From Chloroflexota bacterium (GTDB lineage Bacteria > Chloroflexota > Anaerolineae > Anaerolineales > Anaerolineaceae), in contig JAMCRR010000198.1 in NCBI GenBank assembly GCA_023381565.1, forward strand, positions 1 through 64,000: DNA of 64,000 nucleotides. The letters are read 5' to 3'. The stretch's first letter is position 1. Every line of letters begins with the position of its first letter. This document shows positions 8,998 to 17,534 of the stretch, piece by piece. Under the pieces are notes generated by a model that did no database searches, was not told where the DNA came from, and worked only from the letters and a program-made list of their open reading frames with translations. The position numbers and the translations under genes are program-made.

Positions 8998-9927
8998 TTA
9001 ATCTGAGCCCCCTGCCAGTGCCTTCTTGAACTGCTGGGGGAAATCGGTGAAGATGCCGGTGACCCCGGCCTGGGCCAGCCGGCGAATGGTGGCAGGGTCG
9101 TTCACCGTCCACACGTAAACCTCGTACCCGGCCTGCAGTAGTTGGGGAACCTGGTTCAGGTCGATAGTCTTCACGTCCGGGTTGAAGCCCTGCGCATGCA
9201 AGCCTTCGAGCAAAGCCACCGGGTCTGGCACGCTGTAATCGACCAATGCGGCAGTTTTCATCTGGGGATCCAGGCGGCGCACCTGCTCCAGGTAGGCGTG
9301 GTTGAAGGAAGAGATCATCACGCTGCTTTCCATCTGCAGCTCCTGGATCAAGCTCACGGTCCTCTGCACCACCACGGCATCGCCCGGGGTGCCGGAGGCG
9401 TCTTTGATCTCTACGTTTACGCGCCAGTGATGGTCCTGGGTGAATTCCAGCGCCTCGCGCAGGGTGGGGATCTTCGCCCCCACGTAGCTCTGCTGGTCCT
9501 GCTCGCTCACCGCTCCTGCGGCGATCTGTTTGAAAGGATCGGTGCGGTTGAACCACGAGCCGAAATCCAACTGGCGCAGCTCATCCAGGGTGAAAGCGCT
9601 GGCGGTCCAGGGGGCGCGCAGCGGGAAGACCTGCGCCGCATCGGAGGTACGCAGGAGGGTATCGTCGTGCAGGATCACGAGCTGCCCGTCGGCGGTCACC
9701 GCCACGTCCAGCTCCCACATATCGGCGCCGGCCTCGTAAGCCTTGAGGGCGGCAGCCAGGGTGTTCTCAGGAGCCAGCGAGCGCGCCCCGCGGTGGGCAA
9801 TATTGAGCGGTTTTTTCGATCCGGTCGGCGAAGGGCTGGGACGCGCCGACGGCGCCGGAGAGATTACCGCTGTGGCGCAGGCCGGCAGCAGGAGGGCGGC
9901 CATACAAATCACGATTGTTTTATTCAT
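8998..9927 (-). CDS. Glycerophosphodiester phosphodiesterase lipoprotein
   Basis: The enzyme hydrolyses glycerophosphodiesters (for example glycerophosphocholine) to glycerol-3-phosphate and an alcohol. The 309-residue protein has a lipobox (LLLPAC, Cys17) and a GDPD TIM-barrel: IAHRGA and PENTLAAALKAYEAGADMWELDV (catalytic His, Glu and the metal ligand Glu/Asp), then VILHDDTLLRTS with the second His. The C-terminal barrel end reads VYVWTVNDPATIRRLAQAGVTGIFTDFP, the canonical GDPD tail. It follows the ABC importer genes on the same strand, which fits a glycerophosphodiester or glycerol-3-phosphate salvage operon (Ugp-like). Being a lipoprotein, it acts outside the membrane. Confidence 0.93.
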   Translation of the reverse strand: MNKTIVICMAALLLPACATAVISPAPSARPSPSPTGSKKPLNIAHRGARSLAPENTLAAALKAYEAGADMWELDVAVTADGQLVILHDDTLLRTSDAAQVFPLRAPWTASAFTLDELRQLDFGSWFNRTDPFKQIAAGAVSEQDQQSYVGAKIPTLREALEFTQDHHWRVNVEIKDASGTPGDAVVVQRTVSLIQELQMESSVMISSFNHAYLEQVRRLDPQMKTAALVDYSVPDPVALLEGLHAQGFNPDVKTIDLNQVPQLLQAGYEVYVWTVNDPATIRRLAQAGVTGIFTDFPQQFKKALAGGSD

Positions 9928-9959
9928 TTATGCAACCTGATCAATCATTCTTTGTTTTG

Positions 9960-9985
9960 CCACAGATCAACACAGATATCTGTGG
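9960..9985. repeat. Short inverted repeat CCACAGAT...ATCTGTGG
   Basis: CCACAGAT and ATCTGTGG form a perfect 8-bp inverted repeat around a 10-nt spacer in the gap between the glycerophosphodiesterase and the binding-protein gene. It may be a REP-like element or an mRNA processing hairpin. Confidence 0.4.
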
Positions 9986-10012
9986 ATAAACAATTCTTGG
10001 CTGCTTGTAGAA

Positions 10013-10041
10013 GGTAGGGGACAGAAGCTCTGTCCCCTACC
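10013..10041. repeat. 13-bp perfect hairpin between ugp-like genes
   Basis: Two 13-base arms (GGTAGGGGACAGA and its exact complement) surround a 3-nt loop. Neither side has a T-run. Placed between the binding-protein gene and the phosphodiesterase gene, it could stabilise the upstream mRNA and lower phosphodiesterase expression. It could also be a REP-like palindrome. Confidence 0.55.
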
Positions 10042-10074
10042 GGGTTTCAACTGCGAATGCTGATAGAGCTCTGG

Positions 10075-11583
10075 TTACTTGAGGCCCATCGAGGCATTGT
10101 AGTCCTGGATCGCCTGGGTAACCGTCTGCGCCGCGTTGTCAAGAGGAAAGTGGGGGGTCGATTTGCCGGAGAGGATCTCCTCGATGCCGGTCTCGATCGT
10201 GGCGCGAGCCGAGGGGAAGACGCCAATCAAAGCGCCCTGGGTGACCCGGTTGACCGGGGTCTGGTGGAGCTGGTCGATGGCTGTGGTGTATTGCGGATAC
10301 TTGGCGGACCAATCCTTACCGACCGTGGTATCGTAAGCCGATTTGCGGATGGGGAAGTAGCCCGACATGGTCCACCAGTAGGCCTGCTCTTCCGGCGAGC
10401 TCTGGAACCTGATGAACTCCCAGGCGCAGTCCTGCTCGGCGGTCGGGCGGTTGTTGACGATCCACAGCGAGCCGCCGCCGATGATGGTGCCCCACTTGCT
10501 GTAGGCATCTTCGGTCGGGCGAGGCAGGAAAGCCGTGCCGATATCCATCTTCCCCTTGGTGCTGTCCATCATGCCGCGCAGAACAGCAGTCGAGTCGATG
10601 AACATGGCGGTCTGCCCGGCCAGGAAGGCGTTGCGGGTATCGACCGTCTTGCGGCCGTAGTTCGCCATGACGCCATCGTTGACCATCTTCTGCCACCATT
10701 GGAAGATATTGAGGCCCTCCGGACCGTTAAAGGTCGCCTTAGTGGCGAAGCCATCGCGGCCGTTGTTGTTGTCTACGTACATCCCACCGGAGACAGCCAG
10801 GAACTGCTCGAAGAACCAGCCGTAGATGGCGAAAGCCGCGCCGTACACAGTGGTCTTGCCGCTGGCGTCTTTCTGAGTCAGCTTGGCGGCGTCGGCAGCG
10901 AACTCATCGAAGGTGCGTGGCGGTTTTTCGGGATCCAGCCCGGCGGCCTTGAACATATCCTTGTTGTAGTACAGGATTGGGGTAGATGTATTGAAGGGCA
11001 TCGAATACAGCTTGTTGTCGACGGTGTAGTAGGAAAGGACGTTGCCTTCCAGGTCGGAGATGTCGTACTTTTCCTTGTCGATGTAGTTCTGCACCGGCGT
11101 CGCCACACCCAGGTCTACCAGTAGGCGGGTGCCGATATCGTACACCTGCACGATGGCGGGAGTCTGGTTCGATTGCAGCCCGGCCTTGAGCTTATTCAAC
11201 GAATCGTCGTAGGAGCCCTGGTAGATGGGGGTGACGTAGCACTTATCCTGCGAGGTGTTGAAGTCGTTGGCCATCTGCGGGATGGCTTTGCCGCCGATGT
11301 CGCCGGCCATGGAGTGCCAGAACTCGATCTTGGTCGCCCTTTCACTCTTGGGGGGCGCGATGGTTGCGGTAGGTACGGCGGTCGGCACGGCAGCTTTCAC
11401 CGTGGCAGTGGCTTCGGCAGCCGCGGGGGCAGCCGTCGGAGCTGTGGTCGGCTGCGCACCTCCGGCGGAGGGCGGCGTCGTCGGTTGGGTTACGGCGGTG
11501 GTCGGCGCGGCGCCGCCGCAGGCTGCCAGCAGCATGCTCAAGACCACCAACGAAACCAGGACTACATAGAATGGCTTTCTCAT
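10075..11583 (-). CDS. ABC transporter extracellular solute-binding protein, family 1 (UgpB-like)
   Basis: This is a 502-residue lipoprotein (LSMLLAACGGA, lipobox LAAC) with an Ala/Thr/Pro linker of about 60 residues, then a family 1 binding protein domain starting IEFWHSMAGDIGGKAIPQMANDFN, and the typical PFNTSTPILYYNKDMF segment in the middle. It delivers a sugar or glycerol-3-phosphate to the two permeases encoded upstream. The Met at 11583 has GGAGG 5-8 bases before it; the longer frame is rejected. The nearby glycerophosphodiesterase makes glycerol-3-phosphate-type substrates likely (UgpB), but sugar ABC systems look the same. No ATP-binding protein (MsmX/UgpC) is encoded nearby. Confidence 0.87.
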   Translation of the reverse strand: MRKPFYVVLVSLVVLSMLLAACGGAAPTTAVTQPTTPPSAGGAQPTTAPTAAPAAAEATATVKAAVPTAVPTATIAPPKSERATKIEFWHSMAGDIGGKAIPQMANDFNTSQDKCYVTPIYQGSYDDSLNKLKAGLQSNQTPAIVQVYDIGTRLLVDLGVATPVQNYIDKEKYDISDLEGNVLSYYTVDNKLYSMPFNTSTPILYYNKDMFKAAGLDPEKPPRTFDEFAADAAKLTQKDASGKTTVYGAAFAIYGWFFEQFLAVSGGMYVDNNNGRDGFATKATFNGPEGLNIFQWWQKMVNDGVMANYGRKTVDTRNAFLAGQTAMFIDSTAVLRGMMDSTKGKMDIGTAFLPRPTEDAYSKWGTIIGGGSLWIVNNRPTAEQDCAWEFIRFQSSPEEQAYWWTMSGYFPIRKSAYDTTVGKDWSAKYPQYTTAIDQLHQTPVNRVTQGALIGVFPSARATIETGIEEILSGKSTPHFPLDNAAQTVTQAIQDYNASMGLK

Positions 11584-11633
11584 TTTTCCTCCTTCAATTG
11601 AGTTGTTGGACGGATGTTCAATGCCGGCAGGGA

Positions 11634-12473
11634 TCACCCCTTAACTGCCCCGGCAGTCAAACCACGAATCAGCTGGCGGTTGCTGAAAATGAACAGGATG
11701 AAGGTGGGGATCAGGATAATCACCACCCCCGCCATGACAGTGTTGAACATGAAACGCTCTTCGTCTTGCAGCAATGCGATGCCGATCTGCACTGTGCGCA
11801 TATCGGGCGAATTGGTAATGAGCAGCGGCCAGAGGTACTGGTTGTAGGTTTGCAGGAAACTGTACACAGCCAGGGTGCCCAGGGCAGGCCTGGCCAGGGG
11901 CAGGACGATCGAAGATAAGAAATAAAGGTCGCTGGCGCCGTCCATCACAGCGGCGTCGTGCAGCTCGCGGGGGATGGTGCGGAAGAACTGGCGCAGCAAG
12001 AACGTGCCGAAACCGGTGGCCATGAAGGGCACAGCCAGTCCCTGGAAGGTATCCGTCCAGTTCAATTTCTTGATCAACAGATAGTTGGGGATGATGGTGG
12101 CTTCCCAGGGGATCATCATTGTGGCCAGGAATACCAGGAAGAAAACGTTCTTCCACTTGAAATCGATGAAGGTGAAGGCGTAAGCCGCCAAACTGGCGGT
12201 GAAGAGCTGGCCGAGCATGACCAGGCTGGATTGTATGGTGCTGTTGAGCAGGTAACGCCCCAGGGGCGCCTGCTGCAGGGCGTGAATGAAATTCTGCAGG
12301 TACAGGCTCGTAGGCGCCAGGTGCGGAGGAAAAGCGGCAATCTGCTGATCGGTGAGCATGCTGATGTTGATCGCCGTCCAGATCGGGTACAGCACCGCCA
12401 CACCCGATAAGATCAGCAGCGCATACATCACGATATTGAGCCACATGCGGTTGGGGGAAACAGAATGGTTCAT
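11634..12473 (-). CDS. ABC transporter permease, MalG/UgpE type
   Basis: This is a 279-residue inner-membrane permease with six TM helices (first MYALLILSGVAVLYPIW) and the EAA loop RELHDAAVMDGASDLYFLSS...LPLARPALG that contacts the ATPase. C-terminus FILFIFSNRQLIRGLTAGAVKG is diagnostic of MalG-type subunits. The start at 12473 overlaps the end of the upstream permease as ATGA, so the pair is translationally coupled. The binding-protein gene follows after 50 bases with its own GGAGG site. Confidence 0.92.
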   Translation of the reverse strand: MNHSVSPNRMWLNIVMYALLILSGVAVLYPIWTAINISMLTDQQIAAFPPHLAPTSLYLQNFIHALQQAPLGRYLLNSTIQSSLVMLGQLFTASLAAYAFTFIDFKWKNVFFLVFLATMMIPWEATIIPNYLLIKKLNWTDTFQGLAVPFMATGFGTFLLRQFFRTIPRELHDAAVMDGASDLYFLSSIVLPLARPALGTLAVYSFLQTYNQYLWPLLITNSPDMRTVQIGIALLQDEERFMFNTVMAGVVIILIPTFILFIFSNRQLIRGLTAGAVKG

Positions 12474-13432
12474 TCGTAAAAGACTTTTCTTTCCACGAAA
12501 ACGAATTGGAAGATGGTCAGCAGCAGCATGATAATAAACAGCACGATCGACTGTGCAGCAGCCAGGCCATAATTGCCGTTGAAATAGAACTGGCGATAGA
12601 TCGAATAGACCAGCAGGTTCGTCGAATCTGCCGGGCCGCCGAGGGTCATGATCTGTATCGGGGTGAAGGTCTGGAAGGCCGCCAGCATATCCACGACCAC
12701 CAGGAAAAAGAAGGTAGATGACAGGAAGGGCAAGGTGATGCCCCAGAAGCGGTTCCACCCGTTGGCCCCATCGATCATTGCGCTCTCATACAGCTCTTCG
12801 GGTATGCCCTGCATGGCTGCCAGCAGGATGACGGTATTCAATCCCAACTGCAGCCAGACGGTAGTCATCGAAATAGCCGTCAGAGCGGTCTTATCGCTGG
12901 TCAGCCAGGGTACGGCGGTCCCGCCGAGCAGCTCGATGAAATAGTTCAGGCTGCCAATCGACGGGTGATAGAGATACATGAAAATGAGCGAGGCCGTGGC
13001 CGACGAGACTGCGATGGTGATCGAAAACACTACCCGGAAAATCGATATCCCTTTCAACCGCTGATTTGCCAGCACAGCCAGAATCAGGGCCAGCAGCAGG
13101 GTGGCGGGAACCGTCTCCAACACAAACAGCACCGAGCGGAGCAGGCTGTTGCCCAATTCTGGCGTAGAGAACATACGCTGGTACTGTCCCAGCCCGGTGA
13201 ACACCGTGGGTTTTCCCAACGGGTTCGTCAGGTAGGAGCTTAACCAGAAGGTTCGCACCAGAGGGATGAAGACAAAGGTGATGAAAATCGCCAGAGAGGG
13301 CGCCAGGAAGAGCATCGCCCGGGTGAACGATTTAATCTGCCTGATCTGAACGCCTTTGAGACCGCGGCCCCTGGCGATGGCAGGCAGCGGTGGGGAGATC
13401 GATTCTGTGGGTTGAGTTGGGCCCTGGATCAT
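12470..13432 (-). CDS. ABC transporter permease, MalF/UgpA type
   Basis: This is a 320-residue permease with a 35-residue basic N-terminus, six TM helices starting at MLFLAPSLAIFITFVFIPL, and the EAA loop PEELYESAMIDGANGWNRFWGI. It is the first gene of the four-gene importer operon (permease, permease, binding protein, phosphodiesterase). The 167 bases upstream are AT-rich and probably contain the operon promoter; no operator was recognised. The segment FVERKVFYE ends the protein and overlaps the next start. Confidence 0.92.
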   Translation of the reverse strand: MIQGPTQPTESISPPLPAIARGRGLKGVQIRQIKSFTRAMLFLAPSLAIFITFVFIPLVRTFWLSSYLTNPLGKPTVFTGLGQYQRMFSTPELGNSLLRSVLFVLETVPATLLLALILAVLANQRLKGISIFRVVFSITIAVSSATASLIFMYLYHPSIGSLNYFIELLGGTAVPWLTSDKTALTAISMTTVWLQLGLNTVILLAAMQGIPEELYESAMIDGANGWNRFWGITLPFLSSTFFFLVVVDMLAAFQTFTPIQIMTLGGPADSTNLLVYSIYRQFYFNGNYGLAAAQSIVLFIIMLLLTIFQFVFVERKVFYE

Positions 13433-13599
13433 GCGGTTAGATGATAATACCTATCCGAGAATTCGATACACAATCGGAACCGAAGGCAGTATGTGCTTAT
13501 CGCCTGGCTAAATCAAACCGTTCTTCTGTTGTCAATTTCTGGACTAAACCCCGGCATCCACATCAACGGGAGTTACTATTATAGTATAAATTTGAAATT

Positions 13600-14079
13600 T
13601 CACGCAAGGAACCGGTCACGGCTGTATTCTTCTTTTTTGAACACTTTCTCCAGCACCAGAGCGTCTTCTCGGTCTTGATAGTAATTTGGCCATACCCCTA
13701 CCTGGGTATAGCCAAATTTGTGGTAAAGCTGGATGGCGCCGTCGTTGTTGCGGCGCACGCACAGGCGGATGCGCGGTAAGGAGATCTTTTCCTCGCAGTC
13801 CTTGAGCAGCGCGGCAGCGATGCCCTGGCGGCGGTATGCCGGGAGGACACCCAGGGTGGTGATCCATCCCAGCCTCTCCGCCGGTCGGGAATCGCCGGAA
13901 ATAAACCCAACCATGCGCCCGTTAGATAGAGCCTTGAGCCGGACAATACCCGGTAGGGTCAGTGCGGCGACCAAATCCCAGAGAGGCCAGGCGTCCTCTC
14001 CGAAGCAAACATTCTCGATCTCCCGGAGGGTATTCAGGTCGCGCCAGGTTGCCGTCTGGATCTGAAAAGTCTCACCCAT
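13600..14079 (-). CDS. GNAT N-acetyltransferase (RimI-like)
   Basis: A 159-residue GNAT-fold protein. The acetyl-CoA binding segment GVLPAYRRQGIAAALLKDCEE (Q/RxxGxG/A) and beta strand WITTLGVL are clear, and the NDGAIQLYHKFGYTQVG segment near the end matches RimI-type ribosomal-protein N-acetyltransferases. It lies 29 bases after the slipin gene on the same strand, so it may be co-transcribed with nfeD and slipin. Substrate not determinable. Confidence 0.82.
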   Translation of the reverse strand: MGETFQIQTATWRDLNTLREIENVCFGEDAWPLWDLVAALTLPGIVRLKALSNGRMVGFISGDSRPAERLGWITTLGVLPAYRRQGIAAALLKDCEEKISLPRIRLCVRRNNDGAIQLYHKFGYTQVGVWPNYYQDREDALVLEKVFKKEEYSRDRFLA

Positions 14080-14108
14080 CCGTAATCTAGGCCGGGGTTA
14101 GCTTCTCT

Positions 14109-15044
14109 CTAGGCAGCAGGACCAGGCTCTTGGCTGGTGTTGGGTTTGTCCTGGCGCATAAAATTGGTGAGCAGCCCGGTGAACTCCAGTGGGAAGATGT
14201 ACTTGGTTGAAGGGCCGGCGCCAATGCGGTTGAGGGTTTCAAAGTACTGCAGGGTCATGGTGCGCTGGTCCAGGGTCACCCCGGCCGCGTTGATCCGCTC
14301 CAGGGCGCTGCCAAAGCCTTCTGCCCGTAAGAGCTGGGCTTGCCGCTCGCCTTCTGCCCGCAGAATATTGGACTGCTTTTCGCCTTCCGCCCGCAAGATG
14401 TTCGACTGCTTCTCGCCGTCGGCGACGTTGATCGCCGCCTCGCGCGTTCCGGTCGATTCGGTCACAATTGCACGGCGGTTGCGTTCGGCCGAGAGCTGCC
14501 GGTTCATCGCATCCTGGACTTCCCGAGGCGGGATGATCTCGCGAATTTCAACGTTGGTCACCTTGACGCCCCAGCGCTCGGTCACTTCGTCCAGGCGGGT
14601 GCGCAGCAGGTTATTAATGTGCTCACGCTCGGATAGGACGCCGTCGAGCATGATGCCGCCGATGACCGAGCGCAGGGTAGTGGTGGCCATACCTTGCGCC
14701 GCCAGCTCGAAGTTGCCGACCTGCAGAACACTGTCGGTGGGGGTTAAGATCTTGTAAAACCACAAGAAATCGATCGAGATTGGGGCATTATCTTTGGTGA
14801 TCGACGTTTGGTGTGGGATTTCACGCACCTGTTCGCGCAGATCCACCCGCACAGCCCGGTCGATGAAGGGGATTAGCAAAACCAATCCTGGCCCGCGATC
14901 CCCAAGGCAGCGCCCGAGCCGGAACACGACCAGGCGTTGATATTCTGGTACGATTTTTACGGCGTTGACCAGAAAGATAACCCCAACCAGGACGACAAAC
15001 CCGATCAGGCAGTAAACGGTAGTTGCAGCAGCGCTTAGATTCAC
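14109..15044 (-). CDS. Slipin / stomatin-like SPFH-domain protein
   Basis: A 311-residue membrane scaffold protein. One N-terminal TM helix (VYCLIGFVVLVGVIFLVNAV) leads into an SPFH/band 7 domain (VPEYQRLVVFRLGRCLGDRGPGLVLLIPFID...). A long helical region follows, with tandem copies of the 10-residue unit (E)KQSNILRAEG at residues 210-245 that build the oligomeric cage. GTG at 15044 is the start, preceded by GGAGGCAAGAA. It is coupled with nfeD, its usual membrane partner, 61 bases upstream. Role inferred: microdomain organisation and protease regulation. Confidence 0.92.
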   Translation of the reverse strand: MNLSAAATTVYCLIGFVVLVGVIFLVNAVKIVPEYQRLVVFRLGRCLGDRGPGLVLLIPFIDRAVRVDLREQVREIPHQTSITKDNAPISIDFLWFYKILTPTDSVLQVGNFELAAQGMATTTLRSVIGGIMLDGVLSEREHINNLLRTRLDEVTERWGVKVTNVEIREIIPPREVQDAMNRQLSAERNRRAIVTESTGTREAAINVADGEKQSNILRAEGEKQSNILRAEGERQAQLLRAEGFGSALERINAAGVTLDQRTMTLQYFETLNRIGAGPSTKYIFPLEFTGLLTNFMRQDKPNTSQEPGPAA

Positions 15045-15105
15045 TTCTTGCCTCCATTTATTAGGTTTCGCAGGTCAGAATGGTGACGGGGGCGGGTTGC
15101 CTTTT

Positions 15106-15708
15106 CTAGGCTCCCGTTTCAAGCGGTTCAACCTCCAGCATAAACCCATCGCGGCTCAAAACGCGCACGCGCGTGTTGGCTGGAATTACCACCTTGCTGT
15201 GGGCAGACCAGTTTTCTCCGCCCACGTAGACTGTTCCCTCGCGGGAGATGGTCGTCTTCGCTTCTCCGATCTCACCGATCAACTTGCTCAGGTCCTGGGT
15301 GGGTTTCATGGCCAGCGCCCTGAGGATCTTACTGGCTGCCATCCACAAGAAACCCGAAGTCAGCACAGAAACGATTACCGCCAGGAAGAGGTTTACGGCG
15401 GGGCCTCCGCTGGGCGAGCGGAAGAGGAACACCGAGCCGATCACCAGGGCTACGAGTGAAACGACCAGGTAGATGGTCCGTTTCGACTGGCGCACGGCGA
15501 TGATAAAGGGAAAAACTCCGATCAAAAGGATGACCAGAGCCCACCAGTTGATAGGGATGTTAGCTATGGTATAGGCTGCCAGAACGATGGCAAACAAGGC
15601 GGAAATCTCCAAAACCCCGGTTCCGGGGGAGAAGATCGCCAGAGTTGCCAGCATAAAACCGCTTACCAAGATCAGGTAGGCGACATTTGGGTCAAGTAGA
15701 ATATCCAT
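15106..15708 (-). CDS. nfeD: NfeD family protein (short form with C-terminal OB-fold domain)
   Basis: This is a 200-residue protein with four TM helices (LILVSGFMLATLAIF, VLEISALFAIVLAAYTI, ALVILLIGVFPFIIAV, YLVVSLVALVIGSVF) and a C-terminal OB fold (IGEIGEAKTTISREGTVYVGGENWSAHSKVVIPANTRVRVLSRDGFMLEVEP). It lacks the N-terminal ClpP-like protease of long NfeD proteins. Long and short forms both partner with slipins. The gene is directly upstream of the slipin gene, the standard arrangement. It is divergent from the Lgt-like gene at 15955; the 246-base gap between them is AT-rich and probably carries both promoters. Confidence 0.92.
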   Translation of the reverse strand: MDILLDPNVAYLILVSGFMLATLAIFSPGTGVLEISALFAIVLAAYTIANIPINWWALVILLIGVFPFIIAVRQSKRTIYLVVSLVALVIGSVFLFRSPSGGPAVNLFLAVIVSVLTSGFLWMAASKILRALAMKPTQDLSKLIGEIGEAKTTISREGTVYVGGENWSAHSKVVIPANTRVRVLSRDGFMLEVEPLETGA

Positions 15709-15954
15709 ATAGGCCTTTCTATTCAGACCTATGGGGTTTGAATATATCCTTCAAAAATAATTATTATTATTTATTATACATCCATACGTTAAATCATCAT
15801 GACGGTTCCGGTATCCCGGTGTAAATTTTACTGATGAGAGCTGCGAGCAGCCCGTGATCACCCAACGATCAGGTCATTGAAATGCACCCTTTTACATGGC
15901 GATATTCATTGTGGTATGATTTATACAGGTCAGTCGACTTCTGGATAGGAACCG

Positions 15955-16674
15955 GTGAATACTTTTTCTCTGATGCTCGGCTTAGGCGCTTCGTTCGGTT
16001 TGATGTGTGTGGCGGCGCGCTCCGGCAAAGTCAAAATTCTCCACCTGCGCCTGGATGGAGGTCTGGCAGCTCTGGCTGGAGCGCTGATCGGGGGGCGAAT
16101 CTATTTTGCGATCGAAGACTGGCTCTATTTTCAATCTCACCCGCTTGAAATCTTGCAGCTCTGGTTGGGCGGTTTCTCGTGGCCCGGAGCGCTGGCCGGG
16201 GGCATCCTGGGTCTGGGGGTATTCGCTTTCCTGTCTCGTAATTCATTATCAGACCTGGCAGATGGGTTACTGCCCATCCTGCCTCCCCTTGTGATCAGCG
16301 CCTGGCTGGCCTCCTGGGCGAATGGGGTAGCATACGGCGCGCCGGCCCCCGGCGCCTGGTGGGCTGTGCCGGGGCGCGACGAATGGGGCCGTATGGCTTT
16401 GCGCGTGCCGGTCCAGCCGCTTGGGGCGCTGGTTTCATTGGGCCTCTTCTACGCTCTTGACCAGATTCAGCCGAAATTGCGCCGAACCGGGCAGGCTGCC
16501 AGCCTTGCCCTGCTGGCTCTGGCCCTGCAGCTCTTTGCCTTTTCGTTCCTGCGCGCCGACGCGGCGCGCACCTGGCTGGGGTGGCGTTGGGATGCCTGGG
16601 CAGGCTTGGGTTTCACCCTCCTGGGAGGGATTTTCTTGATGCTGACACTCTTCAGACGCGACAGGGTTATATGA
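15955..16674 (+). CDS. Lgt-like (prolipoprotein diacylglyceryl transferase family) membrane protein
   Basis: This is a 239-residue protein with seven predicted TM helices. It resembles Lgt in order of motifs: GALIGGRIYFAIEDW near residue 42 (as in the Lgt GARxxY motif), GGFSWPGALAGG (as in GGLxxxGG) and the segment SWANGVAYGAPAPGAWWAVPGRDEWGR (like RxGNFxNGExxG). The catalytic Lgt residues are not all conserved and length is at the short end, so the activity on lipoproteins is uncertain. The start is GTG at 15955 with AGGAA upstream. It overlaps the nitrilase gene by ATGA, forming an operon with the NAD synthase genes, so it might be an accessory of that operon instead. Confidence 0.65.
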   Translation: MNTFSLMLGLGASFGLMCVAARSGKVKILHLRLDGGLAALAGALIGGRIYFAIEDWLYFQSHPLEILQLWLGGFSWPGALAGGILGLGVFAFLSRNSLSDLADGLLPILPPLVISAWLASWANGVAYGAPAPGAWWAVPGRDEWGRMALRVPVQPLGALVSLGLFYALDQIQPKLRRTGQAASLALLALALQLFAFSFLRADAARTWLGWRWDAWAGLGFTLLGGIFLMLTLFRRDRVI

Positions 16675-17534
16675 AGCTTACTTTAGGCTTAGCTCAAATC
16701 AATACCTGCCTGGGCGATGTGCAGGCGAACCTGGACCGGCACCTGGAGTTCGCCCGTGAAGCCAGCGCTCAAGGCACCGACCTGCTCATGTTCCCGGAGC
16801 TTTCCCTCACCGGTTATGTGCTCCAGGACCTGGCCTCTTCGATCGCGCACCGCGCTTCACCCGACGACCCTGTCTTTCGCCCTCTATTGAAAGCCAGCCG
16901 GGATCTTAAGCTGGACCTGCTGGTGGGGTTTGTAGACGAGGACAGCCGCCACCGCTTCTTCATCTCTGCAGCTTATCTCTCTCAGGGCGAGGTGGTGCAC
17001 GTGCACCACAAAGTGTACCTGCCAACCTACGGGCTGTTCGACGAAGGGCGTTTTTTTGCCTGGGGAGACACCGTGCGCGCCTTCGACACGCGCTTCGGCC
17101 GCATGGGTACCCTGATCTGCGAGGATTTTTGGCACGCCTCACCCCCCTACCTGCTCTGGCTGGACGGCGCCGACCTGTTTCTGTTTATCTCCGCTTCACC
17201 CGGGCGCGGCCTGAGCGCCTCTCCCCGCCTTGAATCCGCGCATTGGGTAGAATTCATCAACCGCGGCTATGCCAGCCTCTTTACCTCCTTCGTGGCGCAC
17301 ACCAATCGGGTCGGGTTCGAAGACGGCCTGACCTTTTGGGGCGGGGGCACCATCTTTGATCCCAATGGGGATCTGATAGCCCAAGGACCGTATTTCGAGG
17401 AAGCGCTGACCCTGGCGGAAATCGACCTGAACCAGCTGCACCGCACACGCGGCCGGCTACCGTTACTGCGCGACGAGCGCACGGGGCTCGTGCAGCGCGA
17501 GCTGGCGAGGATCCTGGGAGAGGAAAGATCATGA
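16671..17534 (+). CDS. Carbon-nitrogen hydrolase, probable glutaminase subunit of NAD synthetase
   Basis: A 287-residue nitrilase-fold protein. The Glu-Lys-Cys triad is visible: FPELSLTGY (Glu), HHKVYLPTYGLF (Lys), and LICEDFWHASPPY (Cys). The CEDxW context is characteristic of the glutaminase domain of glutamine-dependent NAD synthetases, not of generic amidases. The gene directly precedes and overlaps nadE by ATGA (17531-17534), so the two halves of the glutamine-dependent enzyme are encoded separately. Inferred role: to supply ammonia from glutamine to NadE. Start at 16671 overlaps the upstream gene likewise. A fused NadE is the usual form, so this is a split version. Confidence 0.86.
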   Translation: MKLTLGLAQINTCLGDVQANLDRHLEFAREASAQGTDLLMFPELSLTGYVLQDLASSIAHRASPDDPVFRPLLKASRDLKLDLLVGFVDEDSRHRFFISAAYLSQGEVVHVHHKVYLPTYGLFDEGRFFAWGDTVRAFDTRFGRMGTLICEDFWHASPPYLLWLDGADLFLFISASPGRGLSASPRLESAHWVEFINRGYASLFTSFVAHTNRVGFEDGLTFWGGGTIFDPNGDLIAQGPYFEEALTLAEIDLNQLHRTRGRLPLLRDERTGLVQRELARILGEERS